Part shown: positions 1-8,178 of the stretch, one piece after another
Layout: the number at the start of each line of letters is the position of its first letter
How positions within the stretch are numbered: the stretch's first letter is position 1
Assembly: GCF_001949145.1 (NCBI RefSeq)
Contig: NW_019091415.1
Coordinates: forward strand, 1,079,371 to 1,096,366
Source: Acanthaster planci
Lineage: Eukaryota > Echinodermata > Asteroidea > Valvatida > Acanthasteridae
DNA length: 16,996 bases
Direction: 5' to 3'
Made by a program: the position numbers and the translations under genes
The notes under the pieces: model-generated
The model's input: only the letters and a program-made list of their open reading frames with translations
Database searches by the model: none
Told to the model about the DNA's origin: nothing

Positions 1-329
1 TGGAACGTGCATGGGTGTGTGAACAAAGAACTGAGGCAAGGGGGAACAAAACACAAGGGTAAACATTGCGGAGACCAGGGAGGGCAAAGATCAAAGGAAA
101 CAGAAGTCAAAGTTGAACAGTGGAGATGTGAGGGCCGAAACAGGGATTAAAGGGATGGAAAAAAGTTGGAGTAATAGTATCACTTTAGGAAAGAATCATA
201 GGGCTGAGTAAACACAAAGTATTACAAAAAATGTACTGTACATACAATCTGATAACTTCTTCATACACATCACAGTTTCAGGAATGCCAAACAGGTAGCA
301 GAACTTATATATACGTTGTACCTTCACGT
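1..329. other. Non-coding stretch, probably ZDHHC21-like intron
   Basis: No exon-like segment, splice-site pair or RNA gene is seen. Because the second ZDHHC21-like exon ends at 790 with a strong donor and the DHHC cysteine-rich core is not found in any frame to its left, this stretch is most simply read as part of a long minus-strand intron. It is purine-rich on the plus strand near 30-180, with no clear repeat unit. Confidence 0.4.
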
Positions 330-640
330 CTACAGGGCTTTATATAACTGGGTACGAAAACAGCGTACTGTGGGCATGCCAACACATCACACTTTCCATG
401 AAGCCGGTTGTAGGTAGACAAAATTCTCGAGACAAAGCACTGTTTGGTTGCCTCCACCCGACTCCATGGAATGTGTAGAATGCGGTTTAATGGCAGCCAA
501 TCTAGGACGGTGCTGGGGAACATCAAGATTAAATGGATTAGCGTCACTTAAACTGAAGTGATTATTGATATGTTTATACAAAAACAAACAGTCGTTAACA
601 ATTCTTCTGTGGTAGAGGATGGGAAGGTTGAACACTCCAG
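320..640 (-). mobile_element. Decayed LINE 3' coding fragment (RT C-terminal region)
   Basis: On the minus strand, the frame at 387-635 reads a segment beginning RRIVNDCLFLYKHINNHF and then a basic/proline stretch (VPQHRPRLAAIKPHSTHS). This is the pattern found after the thumb of jockey/CR1/L2-type reverse transcriptases, where RR..D..FLYK is followed by a stretch such as VP..R.R. A second frame (305-547) continues it with FVSRILSTYNRL, like the usual (F)P.(R)I...YN.L ending, so a frameshift splits the fragment. No RT catalytic motif is present, so it is a short 3' relic. It lies inside the presumed ZDHHC21-like intron on the same strand. The edges are approximate. It need not be the same family as the LINE at 4,075-6,680. 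Confidence 0.6.
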
Positions 641-789
641 CAAGCAGAATGGGGTTTCAGGCACATCACAAGGTCTGACGAAGAGGTGTAACAAGTTAAA
701 CTGCATTGTAGGCACTCTGGATAGTGCTGTTATGGGAACGTCTCTTAATAGAGCACCAAGTCTCTTTTTTTCTATGAAGTACAACTCAC

Positions 790-888
790 CAGAGGTTGTT
801 GGCTTGAGGTCAAAGGGCAAACGCCCTGGGTCACTAGTGGCAGACCTGAACAACGCAACAACAGTGAACAATGAGACTGCATAGTAAC
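790..888 (-). CDS. ZDHHC21: ZDHHC21-like palmitoyltransferase, coding exon 2 (TM2 and DPG motif)
   Basis: This is a 99-nt internal exon on the minus strand. It is bounded by a strong acceptor (a T-rich tract ending ctctcttgcag just above 888) and a strong donor (g|gtgagt below 790), and both junctions are phase 1. With the single base carried over from exon 1 it encodes about residues 89-121. These comprise a hydrophobic segment, YYAVSLFTVVALFRSATS, followed at once by DPGRLP. The DPG motif just after the second membrane segment is a hallmark of DHHC S-acyltransferases, which move palmitate from acyl-CoA to protein cysteines. VALxRASxTDPGRLP is what I remember of vertebrate ZDHHC21, so the paralogue assignment rests on memory of that protein. 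The zinc-binding DHHC domain should be in later exons, left of the window. Confidence 0.85.
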
Positions 889-1110
889 CTGCAAGAGAGC
901 ACAAAAACAAAGCAGTCTCTTTTGCATCTGGTGTCAAACCTTCAGCCGTAAACAGATGGCTCACACGAGGACAATGTGTTACATGGTGTGGTAAGGTATG
1001 CATACTACATCACTTCAATGTAAAGGTGCGACTCACAGCCCTTACCTTTCTAACCAACAGATTTGTGAATGGACCCTTTTTAGAGTTGGACAGGTGTTAG
1101 TATTTCAAGT

Positions 1111-1536
1111 CTAGTCCTGAGCGTGAAATGAGTTGACAACAATACTGGCGGAAAAGCTGGAAACGGCTCCAGTTATGATTTGAATTGAGGCCCTACCGGT
1201 AAGTTTGGTTGCTGAAATTATCAGGTCCTCTTCTTTGTCTTCAATAACAAAACTGGGGAGAGTTTTGTTGGCTTGGCCCCAGTCAACGTAGGTTCTTAAA
1301 TATCCATCTAAAAGTTTGGGAGGATTTTGCAGGATTGAGGCAGGCATGGATGGCACTTGAAAATTGTTGTACATGTATGCAGTACATGTATGTAGCAATG
1401 GGCCATAGTATTTCTGCTCAGCGGAGGATTTAGGGGATTCAAAGAAGTTCAGAAAGGGATGGAAGGGGGGGGGACATGGCAACCCTTGTGACATAATGCT
1501 TTTTTGTTGTTTTTTTTTCAAGCAATTAAAAGCCAA
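1111..1536 (-). other. Unexplained 141-codon open frame within the intron
   Basis: The minus-strand frame is open for 141 codons and ends at a stop near 1111. The first 50 codons are low quality: poly-A-derived lysines, a proline run from a C/G homopolymer, and residues from an acatgta duplication. The last 80 codons read like ordinary globular protein, for example KLLDGYLRTYVDWGQANKTL and FVIEDKEEDLIISATKLTG. I do not recognise the family. The segment lies in intron 1 of the ZDHHC21-like gene on the same strand. It could be a relic of a mobile-element ORF, an alternative terminal exon, or chance. Confidence 0.2.
1369..1392. repeat. Two-copy acatgta-type tandem repeat
   Basis: The 11-mer gtacatgtatg occurs at 1369-1379 and again at 1382-1392, a 13-nt period. 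It is the same kind of low-complexity acatgta motif seen at 7268-7283. No function is implied. Confidence 0.7.
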
Positions 1537-2065
1537 AATCTAAGAAACGGTAATTGCACCATCCAGGATGGAGGCTTGGTATGATTGTTTGGAAAGCATG
1601 GATAATGACAGAAGGTTTGGTTAGTGTGCTCTGCTCATTACGAGACTATCGGACTATCGGGCTGGTGTAGGACCTTTAGTAGTGGTTGCCGGGCTTCAGT
1701 GCTAGATGGATTAACTTGGTGGATTGTTAAGGCAGGAGATTCTAGCAGGTAGGATGCCAAGGTAGAGTGGGATGTATGCATACTCAATGGATTATGTCAA
1801 GAGGGTGAGGTTATTACCACAGTGAACATCAAGCAGAGAGCCAAAGGGTAAAGGGGACCCACAGGCACACCTAATGAGAAGGAAAAAACCTGCTAGGCTT
1901 GGTTGGGGGTTCATGGACAGTGAAAACCCATTGGACATGTTGGACATGTGATGGTTTGTTCCACAATAAAATCCCCATTTGGCTGCACCTCTGACGTACC
2001 CCGAACACAGACACAATGCTGCCGGGGAGCATGAGTGGAATTGCTTGGCGTGATGTTGTTTTGTA

Positions 2066-2084
2066 GAGATTTCCTGGAAATCTC
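2066..2084. repeat. 19-bp perfect palindrome with a TTCCTGGAA core
   Basis: The arms gagatttcc and ggaaatctc flank a single central base. The core TTCCTGGAA fits the TTCnnnGAA pattern bound by STAT-family factors, but a palindrome of this size can arise by chance and no other support for regulation is visible. It lies in intron 1 of the ZDHHC21-like gene, next to the foldback that starts at 2092. Confidence 0.5.
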
Positions 2085-2091
2085 ATTCTAT

Positions 2092-2231
2092 GGCAAATTT
2101 GAGTGATGACCATTTGTTGACCACTGGTCAATTCTGCCTGATACCCAGGATCTATGTTGTTCACAGGTTACCAGGCTGTACCAACTAAACCTTACCTAAT
2201 CACCAACAAATGGTCTTCACTCAAACTTGCC
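2092..2231. repeat. Foldback element with 28-bp imperfect inverted arms
   Basis: The left arm at 2092-2119 and the right arm at 2204-2231 are reverse complements at 26 of 28 positions. They enclose about 84 bp. A second perfect palindrome, ttgacca-c-tggtcaa, overlaps the inner edge of the left arm at 2117-2131. The shape suits a short foldback/MITE-like element or a long RNA hairpin in the intron. No flanking target-site duplication is obvious. Confidence 0.7.
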
Positions 2232-2262
2232 TCAATGAACCACTATACATGTAATCACTTAC

Positions 2263-2527
2263 ACAAAACAGGAAGCATGCTTATATTGGCCTCGTTATAC
2301 TGAGGCAGGAGAACAAGTTTGGGCACAATGTAGGTATTGTAGGCCCACGTGAAGACAATGAAACCCAGGTAGAAATATCCCTTGACATTTCGCACAAACT
2401 GAAGACGGCACGGCAGGAAGATTATTTTAGGAGATGTCTGGATGTACTCAGCCTGTGCCTGCATCTCAGAGTAGGCCTCTGAGTCTCCACTCAATCGCTG
2501 GAGGTCTTGGAAGGTAAAGTTAACCAT
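2263..2527 (-). CDS. ZDHHC21: ZDHHC21-like palmitoyltransferase, first visible coding exon (TM1)
   Basis: Minus-strand coding from ATG at 2527 to a strong donor (t|gtaagtga) after 2263; 88 codons plus one base, phase 1, joining in frame to the exon at 790-888. Residues 50-75, starting GYFYLGFIVFTWAYNTYIVP, form the first membrane segment. They are followed by PKLVLLPQYNEANI, which closely parallels the start of vertebrate ZDHHC21 (RIHF...GLIVFVWLYN...PKIVLFPHYEE, from memory). The ATG has a good context (A at -3, G at +4) and a stop lies four codons upstream. Vertebrate ZDHHC21 begins almost directly at the membrane segment, so residues 1-43 are extra here. Alternatively a pyrimidine-rich tract ending gtcttcag at 2399 is a true phase-0 acceptor, coding starts at 2398, and the ATG lies in an earlier exon. 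ZDHHC enzymes are polytopic endomembrane or plasma-membrane proteins. Confidence 0.8.
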
Positions 2528-2835
2528 GCTGAGACATCAGGGGCACTTTGCAAGTTCAAAAATCTGTGTAAGTACAAGACAGCAATAAGACATGCACATT
2601 ACGCTTTAGGCAGTATATTAAATGTGGGGGAAAAGGGCTTCCCTAAATTCTCCCATCGCAAATAAGAAGTGATTGATTTCATCTAGCACAAGCTGTTGCC
2701 TGTCTCCTGCTGATGTTTGGTCAAGAAATGAAAACAACTATTCGCCCAAAGTCAAGTCTTGATCATTTGCACAACCTCTCAAAATGTGTCCATAAACTCC
2801 AAGAACCCAAACCTTTCAATTAGAGAAAACCCAAA
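2528..2835. other. Non-coding stretch upstream of the ZDHHC21-like ATG
   Basis: This is the region between the candidate start at 2527 and the unassigned ORF at 2836-3120. It holds no supported exon, RNA gene or repeat. If transcription starts near 3130, it is 5' UTR or a first intron of the minus-strand gene. Confidence 0.35.
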
Positions 2836-3120
2836 CTACAAGGCTGCTAAAGCGTGCAATAGCAGGAAAATTGTCACACTTTTCCTATGGTAGGGAGCTT
2901 TAGCATTTTTTAGCTCAAAATTAAGCGATGTAGTGTGCATAAACAGACTATTTGAACTTATTCTTAAAAACAACAGAGTCCCGAAATGTGCCTGTCCAAT
3001 CTTCAGAAAATTTGCTCTTGAATTTAGCAGCGCCAATTTTTTTCCCCCAGCAGTCAGTTTTGTTTTCTTGCTAGGCTGAGGCAATCTCTCGCTGTCTGAG
3101 TCACTAGTGTGGGTGTCCAT
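2836..3120 (-). CDS. Candidate first-exon ORF, unknown protein
   Basis: The minus-strand frame opens with ATG at 3120, reading MDTHTSDSDSERLPQPSKKT and continuing with a lysine-rich stretch. It runs 94 codons to a stop at 2836. The acidic/serine then basic N-terminus looks like the disordered start of a nuclear protein, while the later part degrades into AT-rich residues. I found no strong splice donor inside it and no phase-matched link to the exon at 2263-2527. Its position 25-50 bp from a CCAAT/NRF1-like cluster is why I list it. It may be an upstream ORF in the ZDHHC21-like leader, the first exon of another gene, or chance. Confidence 0.2.
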   Translation of the reverse strand: MDTHTSDSDSERLPQPSKKTKLTAGGKKLALLNSRANFLKIGQAHFGTLLFLRISSNSLFMHTTSLNFELKNAKAPYHRKSVTIFLLLHALAAL

Positions 3121-3143
3121 CTTCTCATTTCAAACAACATGTG

Positions 3144-3170
3144 GCGTGCGCACGCTTAACTGCCTATTGG
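3144..3170 (-). promoter_or_regulatory. Candidate promoter: NRF1-like palindrome and CCAAT box
   Basis: A perfect 12-bp palindrome gcgtgcgcacgc (3144-3155) resembles the NRF1 recognition sequence. A CCAAT box reads on the minus strand at 3166-3170. Both lie just upstream, for minus-strand transcription, of the ATG at 3120 and about 620 bp upstream of the ZDHHC21-like start. NRF1 and CCAAT sites commonly mark housekeeping promoters. The assignment is inference from two short motifs. Confidence 0.35.
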
Positions 3171-3179
3171 ACCATGTTA

Positions 3180-4074
3180 CCGACTCTATAATAACGTATA
3201 TAGCGCTGTGGAGCTGTGGCCTCATCAAGTACGATCTACTGCAGAAATAGATCCAGTGATCATGTGCCACTGCATGTACACGGTACTGCATATATACTAC
3301 TCATATGCACATTGTATTACAGCTATCCAGCTAGGCGGCAGCAGTCGTCCACGCTATATCATTGACTCGCCAATTGCATTTGAATTTTTTTTATGGTCTG
3401 GCTCTGGGCATGAGAAAATGGTTGCCACACGTGTGAGCATGAGAAAGAGCCTTGAGGCATGACTGTCATGCTGGATGCGTGAGACTTAGGAGGTCTGTAC
3501 TTGTCTTAAAAAGTCAAATTTAGGAGGGAAAATATTGAGGTATTCATGCAGAAAATGCTTGGAATTTTTCAGATCAGCGTTATAGGGTATGTGCACAGGC
3601 ATGATGACCTGACATGCCCGTTGACAAGGTGTCAAGCGGCGTCCATCCTTAAGGTATTCACTTGGACACGTTACTAGAGCTTTTTAGAGGGCACAATATT
3701 TCAGACCAGTTAGGCCTATACACATGCAGGATTAGTGAACTGACTAGACGTCAAGTGCCAGTGGCGTCCATATGGAATTCTTTCCGATTTGAAGCTACGG
3801 CTAACGTCCTTCAGCCAGGTTATCAGTACTGTTGAAGATGTTTCTGGTACTTGTTACCGTGAGACCAAAATTGTTTCCATATTTTACAAAAGTCATGCTA
3901 GCCAAGCCTCCCTCCCCGAAAACAAGGCTGAGATTCCCCCCCATTGATATTGTGAACTTTCAAACTTTCTGACTTGTTCTTTGAAAACCATGTGTTAGAA
4001 AGTGGTGCAGACGTGGCTGGGGCCGATATATGGCAAAAATAGTTTGAAGGATCCGCACAATTGGAGGGGAACCA
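3180..4074. other. Intergenic stretch without a supported gene
   Basis: A plus-strand open frame of 84 codons at 3208-3462 has no recognisable motif, signal or splice partner and is treated as chance. No repeat with defined ends was found. The right end leads into the 5' remains of the LINE. Confidence 0.4.
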
Positions 4075-4607
4075 TCAACATTCTGTCAAGAGAATTTTAC
4101 ATTGTCTACTGATCAACTGTCAAAGTATGAAAGGAAAAGTGGCTGATCTACATGTACAAGTCCTCATACAGGTGCATCAACCTGATATTGTGGTACAGAG
4201 TCATGGCCTAATTCAACCATAGCGAGTAGTGAAATATTTAAAATACAAAGTCTTGAGGAAGGATAGAGATACAAACACCACAGCGAGGGGGTGCTTCAGG
4301 CAGTTTCAACTGAGTTGGTGTCAAATGAAGGTTCCAACATGGACAGTAACTGTGAAGTTATACATACATGGATGGAAACCACAAATGGCAAATCCAAAGC
4401 AGTCATGATTGGAAAACATTATCGTCTGCCAGATGACAAATGTGGTCAACAAATTGACGAGCTGACAAAATCTGTGGCCGTACTTAAAGGGAAAATATGA
4501 ACTATAATGTAGTTGCTATTTTGGGAGATTTTAAACTGCCAAACATAAAGTGGAATAATTACACTGTTATAGGATCACAAGGCTATAGCAAGACGGGTGG
4601 AGATAAG

Positions 4608-4754
4608 CTCATCAAGATGGCAATAAGTGAAGCATACTCCCAGTTCTTTTCAGAACCACACATACTCATAAGAGATATATATTCCTTTGCATGGTGCTGC
4701 TGCAAGCCTTTCCACTTATTGCTGTCTTTCACCATGAAAATCTCATCAAGATGG
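4608..4754. repeat. Nested insertion flanked by 13-bp target-site duplications
   Basis: The 13-mer ctcatcaagatgg occurs at 4608-4620 and again at 4742-4754 and encloses 121 bp. Removing one copy plus the insert brings the endonuclease frames at 4,497 and 4,691 back into register, with the expected order of conserved residues. This is direct evidence for insertion after the LINE arrived. The insert contains a hairpin at 4,644-4,657, an inverted 9-mer pair (caataagtg at 4621-4629, cacttattg at 4713-4721), and a 26-bp block identical to 16172-16197. It has no poly(A) run beyond a short aaaa near its right end. A 64-codon antisense frame crosses it, of unknown meaning. Confidence 0.85.
4643..4668 (+). 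repeat. 26-bp block shared with 16172-16197 (hairpin core)
   Basis: The block is identical over 26 nt to 16172-16197 and contains gttct-tttc-agaac, a 5-bp stem with a 4-nt loop. In this copy the outer G of the canonical stem is replaced by A, so the last pair is lost. Beyond the exact block, the sequence to 4,722 can be loosely aligned with 16,198-16,240 (for example catggtg against atatggtg), which suggests two diverged members of one repeat family. Confidence 0.8.
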
Positions 4755-5529
4755 TTACTCAATATGGCTTCAAGCAATGTGTCAAAGAGCCGACTCAGTC
4801 ACAGGGAGACACATGTAATATCCTTGATCTAGTTCTTGTGAATAACCAGGGTGTGTTAAAGAACATTGAGATTGTGGAAGGAATTTCTGACCACGACGTG
4901 GTTTGAGTTGACATTGATGTAGCTCCAAAGAGGAAGAGCAACTCAAGAGGAAAATTTATATGAGGCAAAAAGCAAACACAGAAGGGATGGTAAATGACAT
5001 TAAGGCCTATCAGTCACTCTACAACGCAGCAACAGAAGGTAAATTATTAAAGATTTTAAATGGAAGCACATCCAACAGGTATTACTTGATCTTTTGGAAA
5101 AGCATATTCCACAAGTTGACATCAAGAAGATCTAATTTACCATGATTCAGTAATGATCTTAAAATAAAATACACAAGAAAAAGACATCTCTACAAGATGG
5201 CAAAAAAGGAAATAAGGAAAAAGATTGGCAAGCCTTTAAGCAATCTAGCAAGGCTATTAAAAATCACCTCCGCAAGGCAAGGACCCAGCATATAAATTCA
5301 CATCTCCAAGAGAATTTTAAGGCAAATCCCCAAACCTTTTGGTCATTCGTAAAAAAGTTTCAGAGGGAGAATGTTGGAGTATTTGATCTGAAAGATGGAG
5401 ACACGGCAAAGCCAAAGCCAATTTTTTAAATCAGCAGTTTCAGGGTGTTTTCCCAAATGAAGTTCAAGCAACAACAGATGTCATGATTCATAGAGATGTA
5501 TGTCCTGGAATCTCACCATCGCAAATTTC

Positions 5530-6672
5530 TGTTAAGGGTGTCGAAAAACAACTTAAGGAACTTATTCCATGTAAAGCACCGGGGCCAGATAATGTTCTGT
5601 CATGGTTGTTAAAACTTGTTGCATAACCACTAGCACCATTCTCCAAGACCTGTTTCAAAATTCAGTGAATACTGGGATAGTCCCATCAGTATGGAAGACA
5701 GAAAATGTTACCGCAGTCAAGAAAGCGGCATGTTCAGATCCTACAATTTACCGTCCCGCGTCTCTTACCTCCGTCCTCTTTAAAGTTCTCGAACATATGT
5801 CCTTAGTCATACAATGAAACATCTTGACAGATATACATGTAACATTCTAGCAGATTGCCAACATGGTTTCCGGACCAGGACATCAACAGAAACTCAACTT
5901 ATCACGACCTTGCATGACATAGGCAGATTAATCGACAAAAAGCAAACAGTTGATATAGCAGTACTTGACTTTATGAAGGCTTTCGATAAAGTCCCACACA
6001 ATCTTCTGCTAAACACATTAAGACACTACAGCATTGTAAAACCGTTGCATCAGTGGATTCAAAGTTTCCTGTCCGGACGAAACTCTTTGAAAGAGTAGTT
6101 TTAGACGGTCAGGCTTCAGATTTTGTACCAGTAACATCTGGAGTCCCCCAAGGATCAGTAATTGGCCCGTTGTCATTGTTGCTGTATATAAATACTCTTC
6201 CAGATAACCTTGCTTTAGGCATTCGTCTCTTTGCTGATGACTGTCTTTTGCATAGCAGGGGTAAGGTCCAATTACATGTACAGCAAGACATTCACCGACT
6301 AGAAAAGGGGCAATCAAGCTGGGGCATGAAATTTAATCCAGCCAAATCCATAGACACCAGGGCACCAATCAAAACCATCTATAATTTTTGCAGTGAAAAC
6401 TTAAATAGTGTAAACAGCCTAAAATATATTTGACATGGAGGAAACACACTCATATACCTGAAACCTGTAAGAAAGCTCAGGGGGTATTAAATATCCTGAG
6501 GAGAAATCTCTGGAGCTGCACTCCAAGGGTCAAAGAAGCAGCGTACTTCACATTGGTTCGACCTACGCTAGAATATTCATCATCTGCCTGGGATCCCCAC
6601 TTGGTGTCTGACATTCAGTGTCTCAAACAGATCCAAAGACAAGCTGCTGGATTTCTTTTCAACAATTTGTAA
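5530..6672 (+). pseudogene. LINE reverse transcriptase and thumb, broken
   Basis: This is the RNA-directed DNA polymerase of the LINE. In order it shows: KAPGPDNV (5573-5596); LFQNSVNTGIVPSVWK and YRPASLTS (5,655-5,790); QHGFR with STETQL (5859-5903); LDFMKAFDKVPH (about 5,965-6,000), holding the first catalytic aspartate; VTSGVPQGSVIGP (about 6,132-6,170); and FADD (6230-6241) with the catalytic Asp pair intact. The thumb follows at 6,430-6,672. Successive parts lie in four frame segments (5602-5817, 5814-6098, 6053-6433, 6430-6672), so at least four indels and several stops have accumulated. The catalytic residues survive but no translatable protein remains. Confidence 0.9.
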
Positions 6673-6799
6673 AGCACCTGGCACCATGACAAACATTTTT
6701 TTTGTTGTTGGAAATGTTGGGTTGGTTTATAATTACATGTATTTGTGTCAATCTCCCTACGCGAGGCGCACGCCTTATTCTCAAGGTCGGGATGACGTC

Positions 6800-8009
6800 A
6801 CTGATTCTTGATTCTTCTCTCTGATTGGTCAATTGATGGCTATTCCATCTTTCACACTAAAAACTCAACAGGGCAAAAAATAGTGCAGCGGTCTATGGAG
6901 AAAATCTGAATTATTGACTCAAACTCTTAACCTTTCAGTGCCTGAAATTTCACTATTTATGCGCTATAAATATATCCCACACTGTACTGAAAAGGTTTTA
7001 GTTGTTTCTATCAGGTTTCTGCCAAAAAAGAGGAAAACATGCAAACCCCCGTACAGACAGAGTGAATGGAGAGTTGCCCCTTTGCCCAGAATGTGACTGA
7101 CCTCCGACCTCGAGAATACTGAAGTTGGAGTGAGTCCTCTGGATGCTTTGCTGACTATATCATACAGATACAGATAATCAACATGGAAGACTCGGACAAG
7201 ATTATCAGCCCATTAAAATTGTATTCCATCCTACCATAGAGCTACAAACCCAGCTCTATGATCCTACGTACATGTACATGTACAATGTAGGCCTACCTTC
7301 ACTTCAGCCTGGCACGAGCACTTAAGCAGTACCTGTCGTAACTATTAAACTAGTGATCCGATCTGTCCTCTCAAAATTAATGCCTGGGTTCCGTTAAAGT
7401 TAAAGACCGCCCTCTATAGTCCTTGACTCCTACGGCGAGCCCACTGCATGCAGCCAACAATTACACGATCAAAAAACTAAAAGTAACAGCTTTCCGACAT
7501 AATGAACGAATATTTTGGATGTTCTAGGGGAAAGAGTTATGGGGATTTAAAAACATTGCTAGGTCGTTTATAGAGTTTTGACGGTACCCAACTTCACCAT
7601 GAAATCAGAGTTCGATTAAGGTGTTTGTTTTTATTCCAGTATTATTTTCTAATCCTAGCTATCAAGTCAGTGCGGCTTGGTAACGAGTGGAATTCTACTT
7701 GTGCACTAAGTTAATTAATATACGCAATAAAAGTTCCACAGCCCAATTTGTAGAAAATCTCCTTTGCAATCAAACCTGATCTATATGCCAACAAAACTGC
7801 AAGTAATCATGTTTTATGCAGGGGGGATCTGAGGAGTGGAGGTGTCGAACCCCCCCCCCCACCCCGCTCTGAGACCCCAAAAAAGGTACTACAAAAGGGG
7901 GAGGGAGGATTATACCCACACAATAACTAAAGCAAATGTAAAAACCAAATGACATCCTGTGGATTCTTTTTATGCGTACAAAAATACCAGAGGTGGCAGC
8001 AGGTTATTT
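6800..8009. other. Gene-poor stretch after the LINE
   Basis: Plus-strand (6914-7096) and minus-strand (7770-7955) open frames have no recognisable motif. A perfect 16-bp palindrome of alternating gtacat type lies at 7268-7283 and a C homopolymer run near 7,850. Scattered short acatgta and taggccta motifs are present. No supported gene. Confidence 0.4.
7268..7283. repeat. 16-bp self-complementary acatgt repeat
   Basis: gtacatgtacatgtac is its own reverse complement and consists of a 6-nt repeated unit. Similar runs are scattered through the window and are typical low-complexity DNA of several marine invertebrates. Confidence 0.8.
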
Positions 8010-8013
8010 TTTG

Positions 8014-8178
8014 CAAGTCAAGTCAAAAGTCATTATATGCAAGTCCAAGTCAAGTCACACGTCATTAGGTCCAGTCACAAGTCATTTGGTCACCGTAAGT
8101 CAAGTCAAGTCAAGTCATGAGTCATTTAGTCTAAACACAAGTCAAGTCACAAGTCTGTTAGTCCAAGTACATGTCAAG
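8014..8178 (+). repeat. Degenerate AAGTC minisatellite, left block
   Basis: Many copies of aagtc and its variants (caagtc, agtcac, aagtcattNggtc) occur in one orientation, with a loose higher-order unit of about 30-40 nt. The segment 8027-8064 matches 8637-8674 at 34 of 38 positions, tying this block to the right block. An apparent 136-codon frame here is just the translation of the repeat (serine, glutamine, valine and lysine-rich) and should not be read as a protein. Confidence 0.85.

Larger units (their letters stand above)
889..2262 (-). other. Intron 1 of the ZDHHC21-like gene
   Basis: This 1,374-nt intron is bounded by gt (minus strand, at 2262-2261) and ag (890-889), both with good consensus: t|gtaagtga for the donor and a T-rich acceptor tract. 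It joins two phase-1 exon edges. Inside it are a foldback at 2092-2231, a 19-bp palindrome at 2066-2084, a short acatgta-type duplication at 1369-1392, and an unexplained open frame at 1111-1536. No other exon with plausible splice sites and recognisable protein was found. Confidence 0.8.
4090..4906 (+). pseudogene. LINE apurinic-type endonuclease domain, broken
   Basis: This is an exonuclease-endonuclease-phosphatase fold domain that would nick target DNA during retrotransposition. Visible pieces in order are: an N-terminal part with HQPDIVV near 4,170; a segment reading SKAVMIGKHYRLPDDK (about 4,395-4,440), matching the usual IGV-YRPP region; LGDFKLPNIKW (about 4,520-4,552), matching GDFN.P.I.W; then KEPTQ and NILDLVLVNN (about 4,785-4,845), ending in ISDHDVV (about 4,885-4,905), with the catalytic-type SDH. 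At least two frameshifts break it, one near 4,497. A third frame break is explained wholly by the 134-bp insertion plus duplication at 4,608-4,754. Confidence 0.85.
4075..6680 (+). mobile_element. Degenerate jockey/CR1/L2-type non-LTR retrotransposon (LINE)
   Basis: A single plus-strand LINE can be followed through endonuclease (about 4,090-4,905), linker (about 4,960-5,500), reverse transcriptase (about 5,530-6,300) and thumb (about 6,300-6,672). It is split among all three frames with stops between the pieces, so it is inactive. The linker still shows the basic K/R-rich segment (TRKRHLYKMAKKEIRKK around 5,170-5,225) usual between the two domains. The thumb reads LRRNLWSCTPRVKEAAYFTL followed by VRPTLEYSSSAWDPH, typical of the jockey/CR1/L2 group. 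No 5' UTR, first ORF or clear 3' tail is seen. A further piece reading LREARLILK near 6,750-6,790 may be its C-terminal continuation. It carries a nested insertion at 4,621-4,741. Confidence 0.9.

Noticed and set aside
548-1003. Full 151-codon minus-strand frame as a single gene.
   Set aside because: Only 790-888 is coding: strong acceptor and donor bound the segment matching ZDHHC21, and residues outside it are intron read-through or LINE relic in another frame.
4583-4777. 64-codon antisense frame across the LINE insertion as a small gene.
   Set aside because: It spans both target-site duplications and the endonuclease antisense, so it cannot be an inherited gene unit; only the insert itself is of interest.
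6793-6972. TGACGTCA (6793-6800), an inverted CCAAT (6824-6828) and TATAAATA (6965-6972) as a plus-strand promoter.
   Set aside because: The TATA-like site is about 140 bp from the other two, no supported exon follows, and the first part lies in likely LINE 3' remains.
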